A DNA stretch of 64,000 bases from an uncultured bacterium (GCA_937889595.1 CALAOR010000064.1:1-64000); one strand, 5' to 3'; counted from the first letter of the stretch, positions 50,836-61,055 are shown. Program-made: numbers and translations. The notes: generated by a model from the letters alone, not told the origin.

Positions 50836-51579
50836 GTGGCTCAGCTTAAGGGAAGTTTTACCGAAAAGATATTATGGGATTTTTACGCTTCTGCTTACGA
50901 CGACCTAGCGCGATATTACGCCCCTTACAGGGAAGTCATGGACGAAGCTGAAAAAGCATTAACGTCCGGCAAAAAAAAATACAGTACAATCCTCGACGCC
51001 GGCTGCGGCACAGGGGAGCTTGCCATAAGGCTTTTAAACCACGGCAAAAAACTCACATGTATGGATGTCTCCGACTCCATGCTCGCGTTATTCAGAAAAA
51101 AGCTGGAACGGATGCCTGAAAAAAAAATCAACTGCGTTGTTTATAAAGGCGACCTCAATGACAAACTGGGCCATAAAGATAAAAGTTTCGACGCCGTATC
51201 AAGCATACACGCATTGTTCATGCTTGACGACAAGTTCAAGGCCTTAAATGAACTCAACAGGGTTTTAAAACCCGGTGGCAGGATGGTGATAGCCCACGTA
51301 AAACCCGTCTCAATTCCGCGCCTGTTGAAGCTTGAATACGCTGAAAACGGTTTTTTTGCGGCAGTATTGGTTTTTTTCCGGCTTTTTAAGGTCGGGTTTA
51401 TAAATATAATCGTGTCCGGAAGGCATAAAAAAGTCTATGGAATTACGCCGGCTGATGATATAATAAACCACATGAAAAGAAAAGGTTACAGCCTGTCGGC
51501 TAAAAAAGTGCTGTACCGCGGTTTTGATGATTTCATGGTTTTTGACAAAAAGGCGGAAAATGGATCACGCAAGCGTTGA
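50836..51579 (+). CDS. SAM-dependent methyltransferase, class I
   Basis: The 247-residue protein has a Rossmann-like methyltransferase core: ILDAGCGTGELAIRLL is motif I, CMDVSDSMLALFRKK motif II and FDAVSSIHALFMLDD motif IV, then LNRVLKPGGRMVIAH. The last 90 residues are less conserved and contain a hydrophobic stretch near 185-205. I prefer the GTG at 50836 with GGAG upstream over the TTG at 50824. It sits between a ketoacyl synthase and a histidine kinase gene and overlaps the latter by 20 bases. Methylation of a lipid or quinone-type product is possible but unproven. Confidence 0.85.
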   Translation: MAQLKGSFTEKILWDFYASAYDDLARYYAPYREVMDEAEKALTSGKKKYSTILDAGCGTGELAIRLLNHGKKLTCMDVSDSMLALFRKKLERMPEKKINCVVYKGDLNDKLGHKDKSFDAVSSIHALFMLDDKFKALNELNRVLKPGGRMVIAHVKPVSIPRLLKLEYAENGFFAAVLVFFRLFKVGFINIIVSGRHKKVYGITPADDIINHMKRKGYSLSAKKVLYRGFDDFMVFDKKAENGSRKR

Positions 51580-53659
51580 TTTCTACCAGTTTCAGACGAT
51601 AGTATCCTTCACGGGTATTTTCATATTCGGCGCCATAACTTTTTTAAAATCCCCGGGCAACAGGCTTAATATCGCGGCAGCGGCTTTTTTTATATGCGTT
51701 TCCCTGTGGCAGCTTGACCTTTTTATAATAAGGGGGGCCCAGTCGCTTGAAGCCGCCAACCTGTCGTCCAGGATATTCAGGCCCGCCCTGATATTTGTGC
51801 CTGTTACACTGCTGTCTTTTGCGATACTCCTCACCAAAAGCAGGGGAAAAATACTGTTGCTTGAAAAAATCATGTATTTAACAGGCGTTTTGGGCACAGT
51901 GATGTGTTTTACCGGGATAGGCTTTAAACCCATGGTTTATAAACATGGCATCGGTTATACCGCACAGGCCGACCTGATATATATCCTGATCATAATTACT
52001 ATCGCAAGTTCGCTCTGCGGGGTGTTTTTTGCGCTGCTGAGAAAGTATTTTTCAAAGGATATATTGTCCCAGGAAAAAAAGCAGCTGCAGTACCTCATGC
52101 TCGGGGTAACCGCGGGGTTCGTCGGCGCAGTTATTAACCTGTTGAATATTTTCGGCCTGAAGATATTTCCCATAGCCGGATTTCTTATATTGGTATTTTT
52201 CGCGCTTATCGCATACTCGGTGCTGACCTACGACCTCATGAATATAAAGGAATTATTCCAGAAAACACTGATGTACATTTTAACCGCCGCGATCATAGTT
52301 GTGATATATTCCATATTGAACCAGATGGTCTTTGAACACATAGGCAATAACTGGTATAAGACAGTTCTGTTTTCCATATGTACGCTTTTTATAGTCCTTG
52401 GTTTTGAGCCGACGCTTAAGATACTCGACAGGATAACCAGAAAGGCGTTTTTCATATCCAATTATGACTTTCAGGTGCTCCTGCAGCATGTGCTTTTCAG
52501 GATAAGGTTCCTGAAGGATTTTGAGGAAATTTTTGCGGTAGCTTCCGCAAATGTCGTAAATATATTAAAGCTCAAAAACTCGATGTTTTTTTTCTGGGAC
52601 ACGTGCAGGGAATGTTTCGTGCTGTACGCGGCGCGCAAGGATGAAGAGGTGTGCCTGTCAGTCAGGCATCCGCTTTTCGCGTATTTAAGCCTAAAGAAGG
52701 AACTGATCTACTACAAGAAACTCAAGGACGACATGGCATATGACATGACATTAAGCAAGAACTACAGGGAACTTGATGTGCTTGAAATGACGCAACTGCT
52801 CAAAAAGTATGACGCTGAGATCTGCGTGCCTGTTTTGATGAACGGGGAAGTGAAAGGCATATGGATAATCGGCGAAAAAACAAGCAAGGCTATATTTACG
52901 CGCGAGGAAATAAACTGGATCAAGAACATAGCCGCGCAGATCTCCATCATAATCGAGAACATAACCCTTTACAGCCAGCTGTTAAAATCCGAAAGGTTTG
53001 CCATGCTCGGCAAAATGTCGGCCGCTGTCGCGCATGAAATAAGGAACCCGCTGACAGGACTTAATGGTTTTGTCCAGATGATAAACGCGGACAGGGGCAA
53101 CAGTGAGGCATTGAACAAGTTCCTGAAAATAGCCCCCGGTGAGTTCAAAAGGCTGGGAAAACTTACCGACAACCTTCTGGCCTTGAGCCGGACCACGGCG
53201 CTCAGGCAGGAAGAAAAAGACCTGACGAAGATCATTGATGAAACCCTTGAGCTGACTTCACACCTTCTGCGGGACAGGAACATAAGCATTGTTGTAAATT
53301 ATCTGCCTGTGCCAAAGGTGAGCGTGGAAACAGAACAGATAAAACAGCTTGTATTGAATATTATAATCAACGCTTCCCAAGCCATGGAAAAAGGCGGTTC
53401 CCTGGATATAACGGTAAATGAGGGGGAAATATCGGACAAAAATTATGTTATAGCGGCGTTTTCCGATTCAGGGCCGGGCATTAACGAAGGGATTTTAGGC
53501 AGGATATTTGAGCCGTTTTTCACGACAAAGGCCGAAGGGACGGGGCTTGGGCTTGCTATTTCCAGGAACATCATGGAGGCCCACGGCGGCCTGATAAGCG
53601 CGGAAAATAATATGGTAAGGGGATGTACGGTCAGGCTGTTTTTTCCCGTAAGCGAATAA
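51560..53659 (+). CDS. Membrane sensor histidine kinase (7-8 TM, GAF)
   Basis: The 699-residue kinase has about eight membrane helices in residues 10-255, resembling 7TM-type sensor domains, then a GAF-like region at about 310-465. The HisKA phosphorylation site is in AAVAHEIRNPLTGLNGF, followed by the ATPase boxes LVLNIIINASQAME (N), FSDSGPGI (G1) and GTGLGLAISRNIMEAHGG (G2). The ATG at 51560 has AAGGCGG upstream and overlaps the methyltransferase gene; the track start 36 bases earlier lacks this. No receiver gene is directly adjacent, but a receiver-kinase hybrid follows after an RHH gene. Confidence 0.92.
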   Translation: MDHASVDFYQFQTIVSFTGIFIFGAITFLKSPGNRLNIAAAAFFICVSLWQLDLFIIRGAQSLEAANLSSRIFRPALIFVPVTLLSFAILLTKSRGKILLLEKIMYLTGVLGTVMCFTGIGFKPMVYKHGIGYTAQADLIYILIIITIASSLCGVFFALLRKYFSKDILSQEKKQLQYLMLGVTAGFVGAVINLLNIFGLKIFPIAGFLILVFFALIAYSVLTYDLMNIKELFQKTLMYILTAAIIVVIYSILNQMVFEHIGNNWYKTVLFSICTLFIVLGFEPTLKILDRITRKAFFISNYDFQVLLQHVLFRIRFLKDFEEIFAVASANVVNILKLKNSMFFFWDTCRECFVLYAARKDEEVCLSVRHPLFAYLSLKKELIYYKKLKDDMAYDMTLSKNYRELDVLEMTQLLKKYDAEICVPVLMNGEVKGIWIIGEKTSKAIFTREEINWIKNIAAQISIIIENITLYSQLLKSERFAMLGKMSAAVAHEIRNPLTGLNGFVQMINADRGNSEALNKFLKIAPGEFKRLGKLTDNLLALSRTTALRQEEKDLTKIIDETLELTSHLLRDRNISIVVNYLPVPKVSVETEQIKQLVLNIIINASQAMEKGGSLDITVNEGEISDKNYVIAAFSDSGPGINEGILGRIFEPFFTTKAEGTGLGLAISRNIMEAHGGLISAENNMVRGCTVRLFFPVSE

Positions 53660-53685
53660 AACCGGTTGTGTGTCTTAAAAGAACC

Positions 53686-53714
53686 TTGACTTAAATGCAA
53701 TAAAAGTGTATACA
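53686..53714 (+). promoter_or_regulatory. Promoter of the RHH gene
   Basis: TTGACT (53686-53691) and TATACA (53709-53714) are 17 bp apart, followed by AAGGGGG and the ATG at 53750. Confidence 0.7.
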
Positions 53715-53749
53715 TATAAGTACCAAAATACTTAAAGGGGGCATCTGTT

Positions 53750-54001
53750 ATGCGCGAAAAAGGCAAAATGAAAAAAGTGAAAAAGATCCTGATCAGAGTC
53801 AATAAAGACGAGAAAAAACAGGCCGAGTTGCTTGCCCAAAAAGAAGGCAAGAACACTTCCGAGTTTTTCAGGAGCCTGCTCCGCGAGCATAGCGACAAGA
53901 AAATGCTCGAAGTACACCTGAATATTGTGGACAAGTACGAAAATGTGCTTGGCAAATACAGGGACCTCCTTACCAGGTTTGAAAAGAACAAGGACAACTG
54001 A
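53750..54001 (+). CDS. Small ribbon-helix-helix DNA-binding protein
   Basis: The 83-residue protein has a basic N-terminus, a beta strand KKILIRVNKDE and helices around KQAELLAQKEGKNTSEFFRSLLREH, the usual RHH pattern. The C-terminal 30 residues (VDKYENVLGKYRDLLTRFEKN) form a likely coiled coil. AAGGGGG precedes the ATG and it has its own promoter. It lies between two signalling kinase genes; it could be an output regulator or an orphan antitoxin-like protein, but no toxin gene is adjacent. Confidence 0.8.
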   Translation: MREKGKMKKVKKILIRVNKDEKKQAELLAQKEGKNTSEFFRSLLREHSDKKMLEVHLNIVDKYENVLGKYRDLLTRFEKNKDN

Positions 54002-54081
54002 CGGCCCACGGCAGTTGACTTACGCACACATTGCTAATTGCGCGCCGCTGATCTTAAGCATAAAACTTAATTGGAGCGTTG

Positions 54082-55224
54082 ATGGAAAAACCTTCTGCAA
54101 TAGCCCAGAGAAAAATACTTATCGTTGACGACGAATATTCCATAAGGGAAGCTTTGCTTATGCTATTTTCGTCAAAAGGCTACAGCGTGCAAAAAGCGGA
54201 GGACGGGGTTGAGGCCTTAAAACTCCTCGACAGGGAGGATTTTGACCTGATTATATCCGATATCAGGATGAAAAACATGGACGGCGTCGCCCTTGTCAGG
54301 GAACTCAAGAACAAAAACAAGAAGATCCCGGTGATATTCATAACTGCGTATCCTGAAGTGGATAATGTCATAGAAGCCCTGCGGTGCGGCGTTGTTGAAT
54401 ATATAAAAAAGCCTTTTGACATGGAATATATCGCCGAGCGCGCGGCATGGGTCATTAATGAAAAAGCAAAAACAACCGAGGAAAAATACAATAAAAGGTT
54501 CAGGGAGGAAAAAGTCGGGTTTTTAAACCGGCTGTCCCATGAACTGAGGACGCCCCTGACCCCGGTCGCCGGATACCTGAAATTGCTTTTGAAGAAGGAA
54601 TTCGGGGAACTCTCCCCGATACAGATCCAGATACTGACCGACATGGCAAGGAACAGCGAGCGGCTCAAAATGACGGCTGATGACCTGCTGATGCTTTACG
54701 AACTTGAAAATAATGAAGGGCCGCTTTTGCTGAGAAAAGGCAGCATTTCAAAGATCATCAGCGACACCATGTCCAGCCTGGAAGCCGCGTCAAAAAGCAA
54801 AAGGCTTTCCGTGGAAGTCGAGGTATTTGATTCCATAGACTGCATACACTGCGATGATAAAAAAATAAAAAGGGTTTTCTACCATCTTGTGGAAAACGCC
54901 ATAAAATTCAGCCCGGAAGCCTCCATGGTGAAGATCATGGCAAGAAAATATGCGGACCAGGGAAATGATTTCATAAAATTCTCCATCGCGGACGCGGGTA
55001 AGGGGGTTTCAGGCAGGGACAACAGGGAACTCTTCCGGAGTTTTTACAATGTGAATCCTTCAGGCGACGATTATGAAGTGAACAGGCAGGTCAGGGGGCT
55101 GGGCATCGGCCTGACCCTTGCAAGGGCCATAGTTGAGGCGCATTGCGGCAGGATATGGGTGGAAGAAAATAGCAGCCCCGGGCCAAAAGAAACGGTTTTC
55201 AATTTTACACTGCCTGCGTTGTGA
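54082..55224 (+). CDS. Receiver - histidine kinase hybrid (receiver at N-terminus)
   Basis: The 380-residue soluble protein starts with a receiver domain (ILIVDDEYSIREALLMLF; phosphoacceptor Asp in LIISDIRMKNMDG; IKKPFD near residue 110). A HisKA domain follows with FLNRLSHELRTPLTPVAGYL, and then the ATPase boxes VENAIKFSP, IADAGKGVSG and GLGIGLTLARAIVEAHCG. No membrane helix is present. Receiver-first hybrids usually relay or tune signals of another kinase, probably the membrane kinase encoded just upstream. The ATG at 54082 has TTGGAG in front; the track uses a TTG one codon earlier. Confidence 0.92.
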   Translation: MEKPSAIAQRKILIVDDEYSIREALLMLFSSKGYSVQKAEDGVEALKLLDREDFDLIISDIRMKNMDGVALVRELKNKNKKIPVIFITAYPEVDNVIEALRCGVVEYIKKPFDMEYIAERAAWVINEKAKTTEEKYNKRFREEKVGFLNRLSHELRTPLTPVAGYLKLLLKKEFGELSPIQIQILTDMARNSERLKMTADDLLMLYELENNEGPLLLRKGSISKIISDTMSSLEAASKSKRLSVEVEVFDSIDCIHCDDKKIKRVFYHLVENAIKFSPEASMVKIMARKYADQGNDFIKFSIADAGKGVSGRDNRELFRSFYNVNPSGDDYEVNRQVRGLGIGLTLARAIVEAHCGRIWVEENSSPGPKETVFNFTLPAL

Positions 55225-55327
55225 ATATTGAAGGCAATTTATGCACATGATTTCCAGGTTATCAGGATTAAAATTCTAAATCCATCAAATACAATTTGTT
55301 TGAATTGGCAGGTTATTAGATACTTTC

Positions 55328-55366
55328 TATAAAGAATTTCATGGTTTTATAGGGTTTTCCGACAGT
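55328..55366 (+). repeat. 39-nt dispersed repeat, copy 2
   Basis: It matches 3465-3503 at 36 of 39 positions. It lies about 130 bp before the gene for the 1842-residue surface protein. A possible promoter for that gene (TTGATT, 17 bp, TATTAT near 55424-55452) is downstream of it, so here the repeat is not in the leader. Confidence 0.75.
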
Positions 55367-55497
55367 TTCTATATTATATGGCTGTTTGGCGGCAAAAACC
55401 TGCAAAAAATCTAAAAAACCACTTGATTTATTTGCCGATTTTTATTATTATATTAAGGTATATTAAATTGTCAACTATATCACAGGAGGTTTTTTTA

Positions 55498-58400
55498 ATG
55501 AAGTCTAAAATGTCACTATTGTTATTAATATCTTTATGCCTGCTGGCTTTTTCAAGCCGGGTTTTCGGGTACAAATATTTGGTTGTCGCCCCGGGACAGA
55601 CCTGGACCGCGGGCGCCACGGGTAATGGCATTAGCGGCGTACTTGCCAGCCAGGTAGCCGGCGTTCCTTTCAATGTTTCAGTGGTTGCCATAGATGAATC
55701 GTTCGCGACCGCGACTGCGTTTAACGCTGCGAGTTTTCCCGTGACCATGACATGCAACGCAACATCATTGATCACCCCCGCAAATCCATTTCCGCTGAAC
55801 CAGCTATTAGGTTCTACTCCAAACGCGTTAAAGTATCCCGTAACAGTCACACTCGGCAATGCGATAAGCGGAAACGTGGTTATAGCCGCAAATCCCAACG
55901 CCGGCGGCCCGTCGTTCGGCAGTGTGACCATCACGTCCCAGATCATAACTCAATATGTATTCAGCCCAATACCAAATCAGACGGCAGGGCAGGGATTTTA
56001 TATCTCAGTATCGGCCCAGGCAAGTGTTGCAGTAGTGACAGGATTCAACGGTACGGCCCAGATTACGGCAAATTATCCCGTAATAGGCCCTGTCCCGGTA
56101 GGAACTGTTCAGTTCACAAACGGGAATTTTTACGGTTTCATAACCTTAACTGCCGCGACGCAGGCAAACATGACCCTTACATGCGCTTCCACAACACCGG
56201 CTGCGACAGGCAACAGCAACACTTTTAATGTCGTGCCCGGCGCGCTCAGTGGCCTTGTCATCATAGGCCCGGGGCAGACATTCGCGCCCGGCAGCGGCAA
56301 CGGCAGGCTGGGAAACTCAACATCTACATCACAATCGCAGACGGCAGGCTCTTATTTTTATGTCACGGTTTACGCGGTTGACGCGTTCTTCAACACATCC
56401 ACCACATCAACGGTAATTGCACTTTCATCGTCCGACCCGAATTGTGTTATTACCCCGGCAAACCCGGGCGGTGTAACAACCACAGCCGGCCCGGATTTTG
56501 GCAGGGCCATATTCACGGTGCAGATAAGGACAGTTGGTTCAGGGACCCAGATACTGACTGCGACCGCGCCCTCGATTACAGCAAGCCAGGATACCGTGCC
56601 TATGACCTTCGGCGCGCTCGACCATTTTAATTTTTCCCAGCCCATAACAGACAAGACAGCGGGGGAGTTGTTCACGGTGAATGCGGCGGCAGTTGACCTT
56701 TATAACAATACTGTAACCACTTTTGCCTCGACCCCTGCGGTAAGCTTTTACTCCAATACTGGAACTTTCCTGCTTGATTCATACCACACTTACAATCACA
56801 TAACTCCGTTCTTAAACGGGTTGGGAAGTTTTTTAGCGAGGATATACAAGGTTAGCTTAAACGCGACGATCAAGCTTACATATCTGACAACAAGCGGGAC
56901 AAGCAATCCCACCTTTAATGTCGCGCCTTCTGATTTTTCTAAACTACTTTTTGTGGCGGATGGGCAGACATGGGATCCGGGCAGTATAGTAAACGTCGGG
57001 GTTTCGGGTAATCCAAATCAGGCGATAGCGGGTACGTCGTTTACCATGTCTGTTTACTCCACCGACTTCTGGGGAAATCAGATCAGTTCGGTAAGCGATA
57101 ATGTTTCAATTACAGCCACTGACAGCGTTGCCAGTATTACCGGCGTTACCCTGCCGGCCAATGTATCCCTGTCAAGCGGGTCGGCTACTTACAATATCAT
57201 ATTCAGGACAGGCGGTGCAATTACGGTCAATGGCACGGATACAACGACAACCGGCATCACTGACGCGTCGTCTATCATTAACGTATTGGCTACCGGGTTG
57301 TCGGATTTTGCAGTAGCAAATGTTCCAAGTTCAACTGTTGCGGGTCAGGCTTTTACGACGTTTATCAAGGCAAGGGATCAGTATGGCAATGTAAAGACGG
57401 ATTTTACAGGCGCAGTTTATCTTTCCGCAAATACGGATTATGCGCTGCCTTATGAATCAACCATGCAGGTAACAGGCCCGCCCCTTACCACGGGCGCATA
57501 CTATCAGACGTGGAAGGTTACTTTTACGGCCGGTGACCAGGGTGTCAGGCAGTTGACAGGCTACCTTTACAGGGCCGCGACTTATACGGCCCAGATCTTT
57601 GCAAGCGATAACTTTATAGACACGCCCATAAGCCACAGCGGGCATTTTGGACTTTCAGGTAACTGCACTGTAAATGCCGGAACAGCGGTTAAATTGCAGG
57701 TTTTACCTCCGGGAATGGAAGCAAGACCGGGAACTCCTGACGGAGAAAACAACACGCCTACGGGCCAGTCTATCAGTTCGGATTTTTCATGTACTGCCGC
57801 TCTGGTGGACACGTGGTGGAACATAGTAAAGGGCAGTATCCACCAGATCAGCGTGACCACAAGCGATTTTATAAATTCCAGTATAAACGACGTAAGTATT
57901 GCTTCAGCACCGGCGCAGTTGTTCATTAGCAGCACTACAGGCACAGTGACATTTAACGCCAGTTATGCGAGCCAGAGCAGCGCTTTTAGTATTATTGTTT
58001 CAGATGTTTCTGTCGGAGGAATAACCCCGGATACGTCGCCAAATATATTTATATTCACCCTGCAGGGCATAGCCATTCAGGCGCCCGGCGGAGCGGATTT
58101 TGCGGCACAGACAGCGGGAGTCCCTTTTTGGGTGTCGATCACGGCGTATGCAAATGTCGGCCAAGTGGCCACGGGATTTAACGGCACCATGAAAATCAGC
58201 GCAAGTACTGATTACGATGCCTCCAATTTCACCATAACGCCGACCAATTCCGTCACATTTACCGCAGGCATAGCTGTCATGCAGGTTACCATGTGGAGGG
58301 CATGGACTAATTACGCCGACCACAGCGGAGCGTATATTATCGCAACGTTTGGGTCAAACGTACTACCAGCACATTCAAATAATTTTGACGTCTTTTGGGG

Positions 58401-61026
58401 GCCTCTTACCAATGTCCTGGTACTTGCTGACGGCATGACGCATAAGCCGGGATTAAAACAGGATGGCATACCGGGTTACAAAGGATATGCGGGGACTCCG
58501 ACCACTGTCGAAGCCGGTTTTGGAAAAATGCTTGATGTGCTGTATCTCGATGATAACTACAATATAGTTTATTTTTCCCCGACAACATACACCGCATATA
58601 CAACATACGCGAAGTTAACGTCAACGGACCCGCTCGCGTCAGTGGACGGCAATAACCTCGCGGCAAATAATATATATGTGACTATCACAGCCGGGACAGG
58701 AAAGTTCCACACGGACAGCGGGATGGTTTTAAGGACAGTGGGCAGCACGGGTCAGCAATCTATAACCGCTGAAACAGGCGGAGCAGCAGGTAATAACACA
58801 ACGCCTCCTATAAACATGAGGCATACGACATTCGACCACTTTGGGGTCTCGGCGCCGGGCGGCCCTGTAATCGCGGGAGTTCCTTTTAATATCACGCTGC
58901 AGGCTTTGGACCAGTTTCAGAACATCTGTGATGATCTAAACGGCGGCACGCCATATAACAGTTCAGCCGCTTTGCAGGCAAAAACAAGCGCAAATACCGC
59001 AAATACCATGCTCCCTGTTTCGTACCTGCTCTCCAAGGGGGAAGCAATAGCATCCGTGCAGTTGTTCCAGGCGCCCGATACGAACATACACATAAACGCG
59101 GGTTCAGGGTCAAATTTAGGGGCATCGGCCGCCATAATAACCGCACCAAACGAGTTTAAACGCCTGCTTGTTATGACTGCGGGCATGATAAGGACAAACG
59201 GAGTTTATTCAACGGGTTTGACTTCGACGGTATTTACCATGTATGATACCACGTTGCCGCCATTCTCGCCTTCAAACCAGGTGATAGTCAATGACGCGGG
59301 TCATACCCCATCAGGATACCCGTTCACTATATACTCGTGCGACGCATACGGCAATATAACGGCAACGGCTGACGTTCTTGGGCAGACCATCACTGTGACA
59401 ACCAATGACCCGTATGCGCTTCCTGTGACTTTAACGTCAATTGACAGCGGTACAGGATTGGTTGGTATTAATATGGTTTTCCACAGGGCCGCACCCGGGA
59501 TATTTGTCTCAGCTTCCATTACTAATCCGCTGATACAGTCTTTTACAACGCCAAGTTTTACAACGCTTGCCGGTACTCCTTATGGCCTGCAGGTGGTTGT
59601 ACCGGGCTTGACGGCCGATAATGGTTCAGGGCATCTATCAGGGCCGGGATGGTATAATGGAATGACCGGAACACCTCAGACACAATTGTCAGGCGGCCAG
59701 CCTTTTACAATAACCATCCAGGCCAGCGATATATACGGCAACTTTACAAATAGCGTGACAGATCAGGTAAATTTGATATCTAATTCTTCCACTTCATTCC
59801 CCGGAGACGACACTTTAAATCCTTCATTTATAGGCACCTTAGGGCAGCCTGCTGACGCCGGAATATCTACGCTTTCGGCGCAAATGGTAGTGGCTTCCGC
59901 GATGAATGTCCAGTTGAATCCATATGATATAACTGACCCGACCAAGAACCATATATTGAAGCCTTATCCTATTATTTATGTCGCGCTCAGCGGGTCGCTT
60001 CAGTATAGCGTGCTCGCGGATCCAAATACATACACGGCAAATACAGACGCCGCATATACAGACTTCGGCGACTCCTCCAATTCGATTAACGCGTTAGCGA
60101 AGCCTGCCAAGTTTGCTTTCAGGGTTAATGTAATCGACAGTTTCTCGAAACAGCCTGTATACGGGGAAACGAATAACTTCATGTGCACCCCGGTTGCTTA
60201 TCCCGACTGGAACATCGTGCTCGGCGGAACACTCGGCATAGCGCAGGGGACTTCTGTAAATGGAAAATACCAGACAATAAATCAGAGTTACACTGGCGCG
60301 ACGTCATTCAGGATAAGGGTATCTGATTTAAGCTCATCGGGGCTTCTCGCGGCGTATTCGCCCATAATAGTAATGGGCGCAAATCCTAATTCTGTCACGC
60401 TGACCGTAGGCGTGCGTAATTCCAGCGGTTTCCACACGGGTATATATAATGTACAGGCTGCCACTGATACGGTTATTACAGGGCATCTTACCGACGGGAA
60501 CGGAAATAACTTAAACGGGCCGCCGGTTTCTTTCAGCGTGATAACAGGTTCGGGAACATTTACCGGCAACACAAAGAACGCGACGGCTGCCACGGTTAAC
60601 GGCGACGCCACAGTGGATTTCTTCGGCGCGTTTACGAACGAGAACAACCTAATACGCGCTTCATACAACGGATACTATGCCTATATAACCATGGCTGTAT
60701 CCATAGTTGACCCTGTATTGGGCCAGGTTTCAAACTATCCAAATCCGTTCAGGGCAGGCTCTGAAAATACCAACATATCTTATCTGCTTGACGCGAACTC
60801 TGATGTTAAAATAAGGATATATACGCTCTTTGGGGACCTTGTATTTTCCAGGGATATCCCAAGCGGCAAGCCCGGCGCTGCCGGTGGAGCGGTAAATAAC
60901 TACGTATGGGACGGTAAAAATAATAAGGGCGCGGTCATAGGCAACGGCGGGTATATATGCGTTGTTGAAGCGACAATTAGCGGTGCAAGAAAGAAAATGA
61001 TAAGGAAGATAGCGGTCGCCAAGTAA
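55498..61026 (+). CDS. Giant secreted Ig-like repeat protein with FlgD-like C-terminal domain
   Basis: The 1842-residue protein has a signal peptide (SLLLLISLCLLAFSSRVFG) and then repeating beta-sandwich units. Long units share GQT-x-xPGSGNGRxG followed by AGxxFxVxVxAxDxxxN (for example near residues 25, 255, 480, 970, 1220 and 1360). These alternate with shorter units such as VAGQAFTTFIKARDQYGNV. Such repeats resemble bacterial Ig-like/filamin-type stalks. The last 95 residues start YPNPFRAGSENTNISY and end in KMIRKIAVAK, a FlgD-like domain. CAGGAGG precedes the ATG at 55498; the track start at 55378 is 40 codons earlier. The PorV-like gene follows after 29 bp. Surface display is inferred. 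Confidence 0.85.
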   Translation: MKSKMSLLLLISLCLLAFSSRVFGYKYLVVAPGQTWTAGATGNGISGVLASQVAGVPFNVSVVAIDESFATATAFNAASFPVTMTCNATSLITPANPFPLNQLLGSTPNALKYPVTVTLGNAISGNVVIAANPNAGGPSFGSVTITSQIITQYVFSPIPNQTAGQGFYISVSAQASVAVVTGFNGTAQITANYPVIGPVPVGTVQFTNGNFYGFITLTAATQANMTLTCASTTPAATGNSNTFNVVPGALSGLVIIGPGQTFAPGSGNGRLGNSTSTSQSQTAGSYFYVTVYAVDAFFNTSTTSTVIALSSSDPNCVITPANPGGVTTTAGPDFGRAIFTVQIRTVGSGTQILTATAPSITASQDTVPMTFGALDHFNFSQPITDKTAGELFTVNAAAVDLYNNTVTTFASTPAVSFYSNTGTFLLDSYHTYNHITPFLNGLGSFLARIYKVSLNATIKLTYLTTSGTSNPTFNVAPSDFSKLLFVADGQTWDPGSIVNVGVSGNPNQAIAGTSFTMSVYSTDFWGNQISSVSDNVSITATDSVASITGVTLPANVSLSSGSATYNIIFRTGGAITVNGTDTTTTGITDASSIINVLATGLSDFAVANVPSSTVAGQAFTTFIKARDQYGNVKTDFTGAVYLSANTDYALPYESTMQVTGPPLTTGAYYQTWKVTFTAGDQGVRQLTGYLYRAATYTAQIFASDNFIDTPISHSGHFGLSGNCTVNAGTAVKLQVLPPGMEARPGTPDGENNTPTGQSISSDFSCTAALVDTWWNIVKGSIHQISVTTSDFINSSINDVSIASAPAQLFISSTTGTVTFNASYASQSSAFSIIVSDVSVGGITPDTSPNIFIFTLQGIAIQAPGGADFAAQTAGVPFWVSITAYANVGQVATGFNGTMKISASTDYDASNFTITPTNSVTFTAGIAVMQVTMWRAWTNYADHSGAYIIATFGSNVLPAHSNNFDVFWGPLTNVLVLADGMTHKPGLKQDGIPGYKGYAGTPTTVEAGFGKMLDVLYLDDNYNIVYFSPTTYTAYTTYAKLTSTDPLASVDGNNLAANNIYVTITAGTGKFHTDSGMVLRTVGSTGQQSITAETGGAAGNNTTPPINMRHTTFDHFGVSAPGGPVIAGVPFNITLQALDQFQNICDDLNGGTPYNSSAALQAKTSANTANTMLPVSYLLSKGEAIASVQLFQAPDTNIHINAGSGSNLGASAAIITAPNEFKRLLVMTAGMIRTNGVYSTGLTSTVFTMYDTTLPPFSPSNQVIVNDAGHTPSGYPFTIYSCDAYGNITATADVLGQTITVTTNDPYALPVTLTSIDSGTGLVGINMVFHRAAPGIFVSASITNPLIQSFTTPSFTTLAGTPYGLQVVVPGLTADNGSGHLSGPGWYNGMTGTPQTQLSGGQPFTITIQASDIYGNFTNSVTDQVNLISNSSTSFPGDDTLNPSFIGTLGQPADAGISTLSAQMVVASAMNVQLNPYDITDPTKNHILKPYPIIYVALSGSLQYSVLADPNTYTANTDAAYTDFGDSSNSINALAKPAKFAFRVNVIDSFSKQPVYGETNNFMCTPVAYPDWNIVLGGTLGIAQGTSVNGKYQTINQSYTGATSFRIRVSDLSSSGLLAAYSPIIVMGANPNSVTLTVGVRNSSGFHTGIYNVQAATDTVITGHLTDGNGNNLNGPPVSFSVITGSGTFTGNTKNATAATVNGDATVDFFGAFTNENNLIRASYNGYYAYITMAVSIVDPVLGQVSNYPNPFRAGSENTNISYLLDANSDVKIRIYTLFGDLVFSRDIPSGKPGAAGGAVNNYVWDGKNNKGAVIGNGGYICVVEATISGARKKMIRKIAVAK

Positions 61027-61055
61027 TAAAGATTTTATAAAACAACGGAGGTTTT

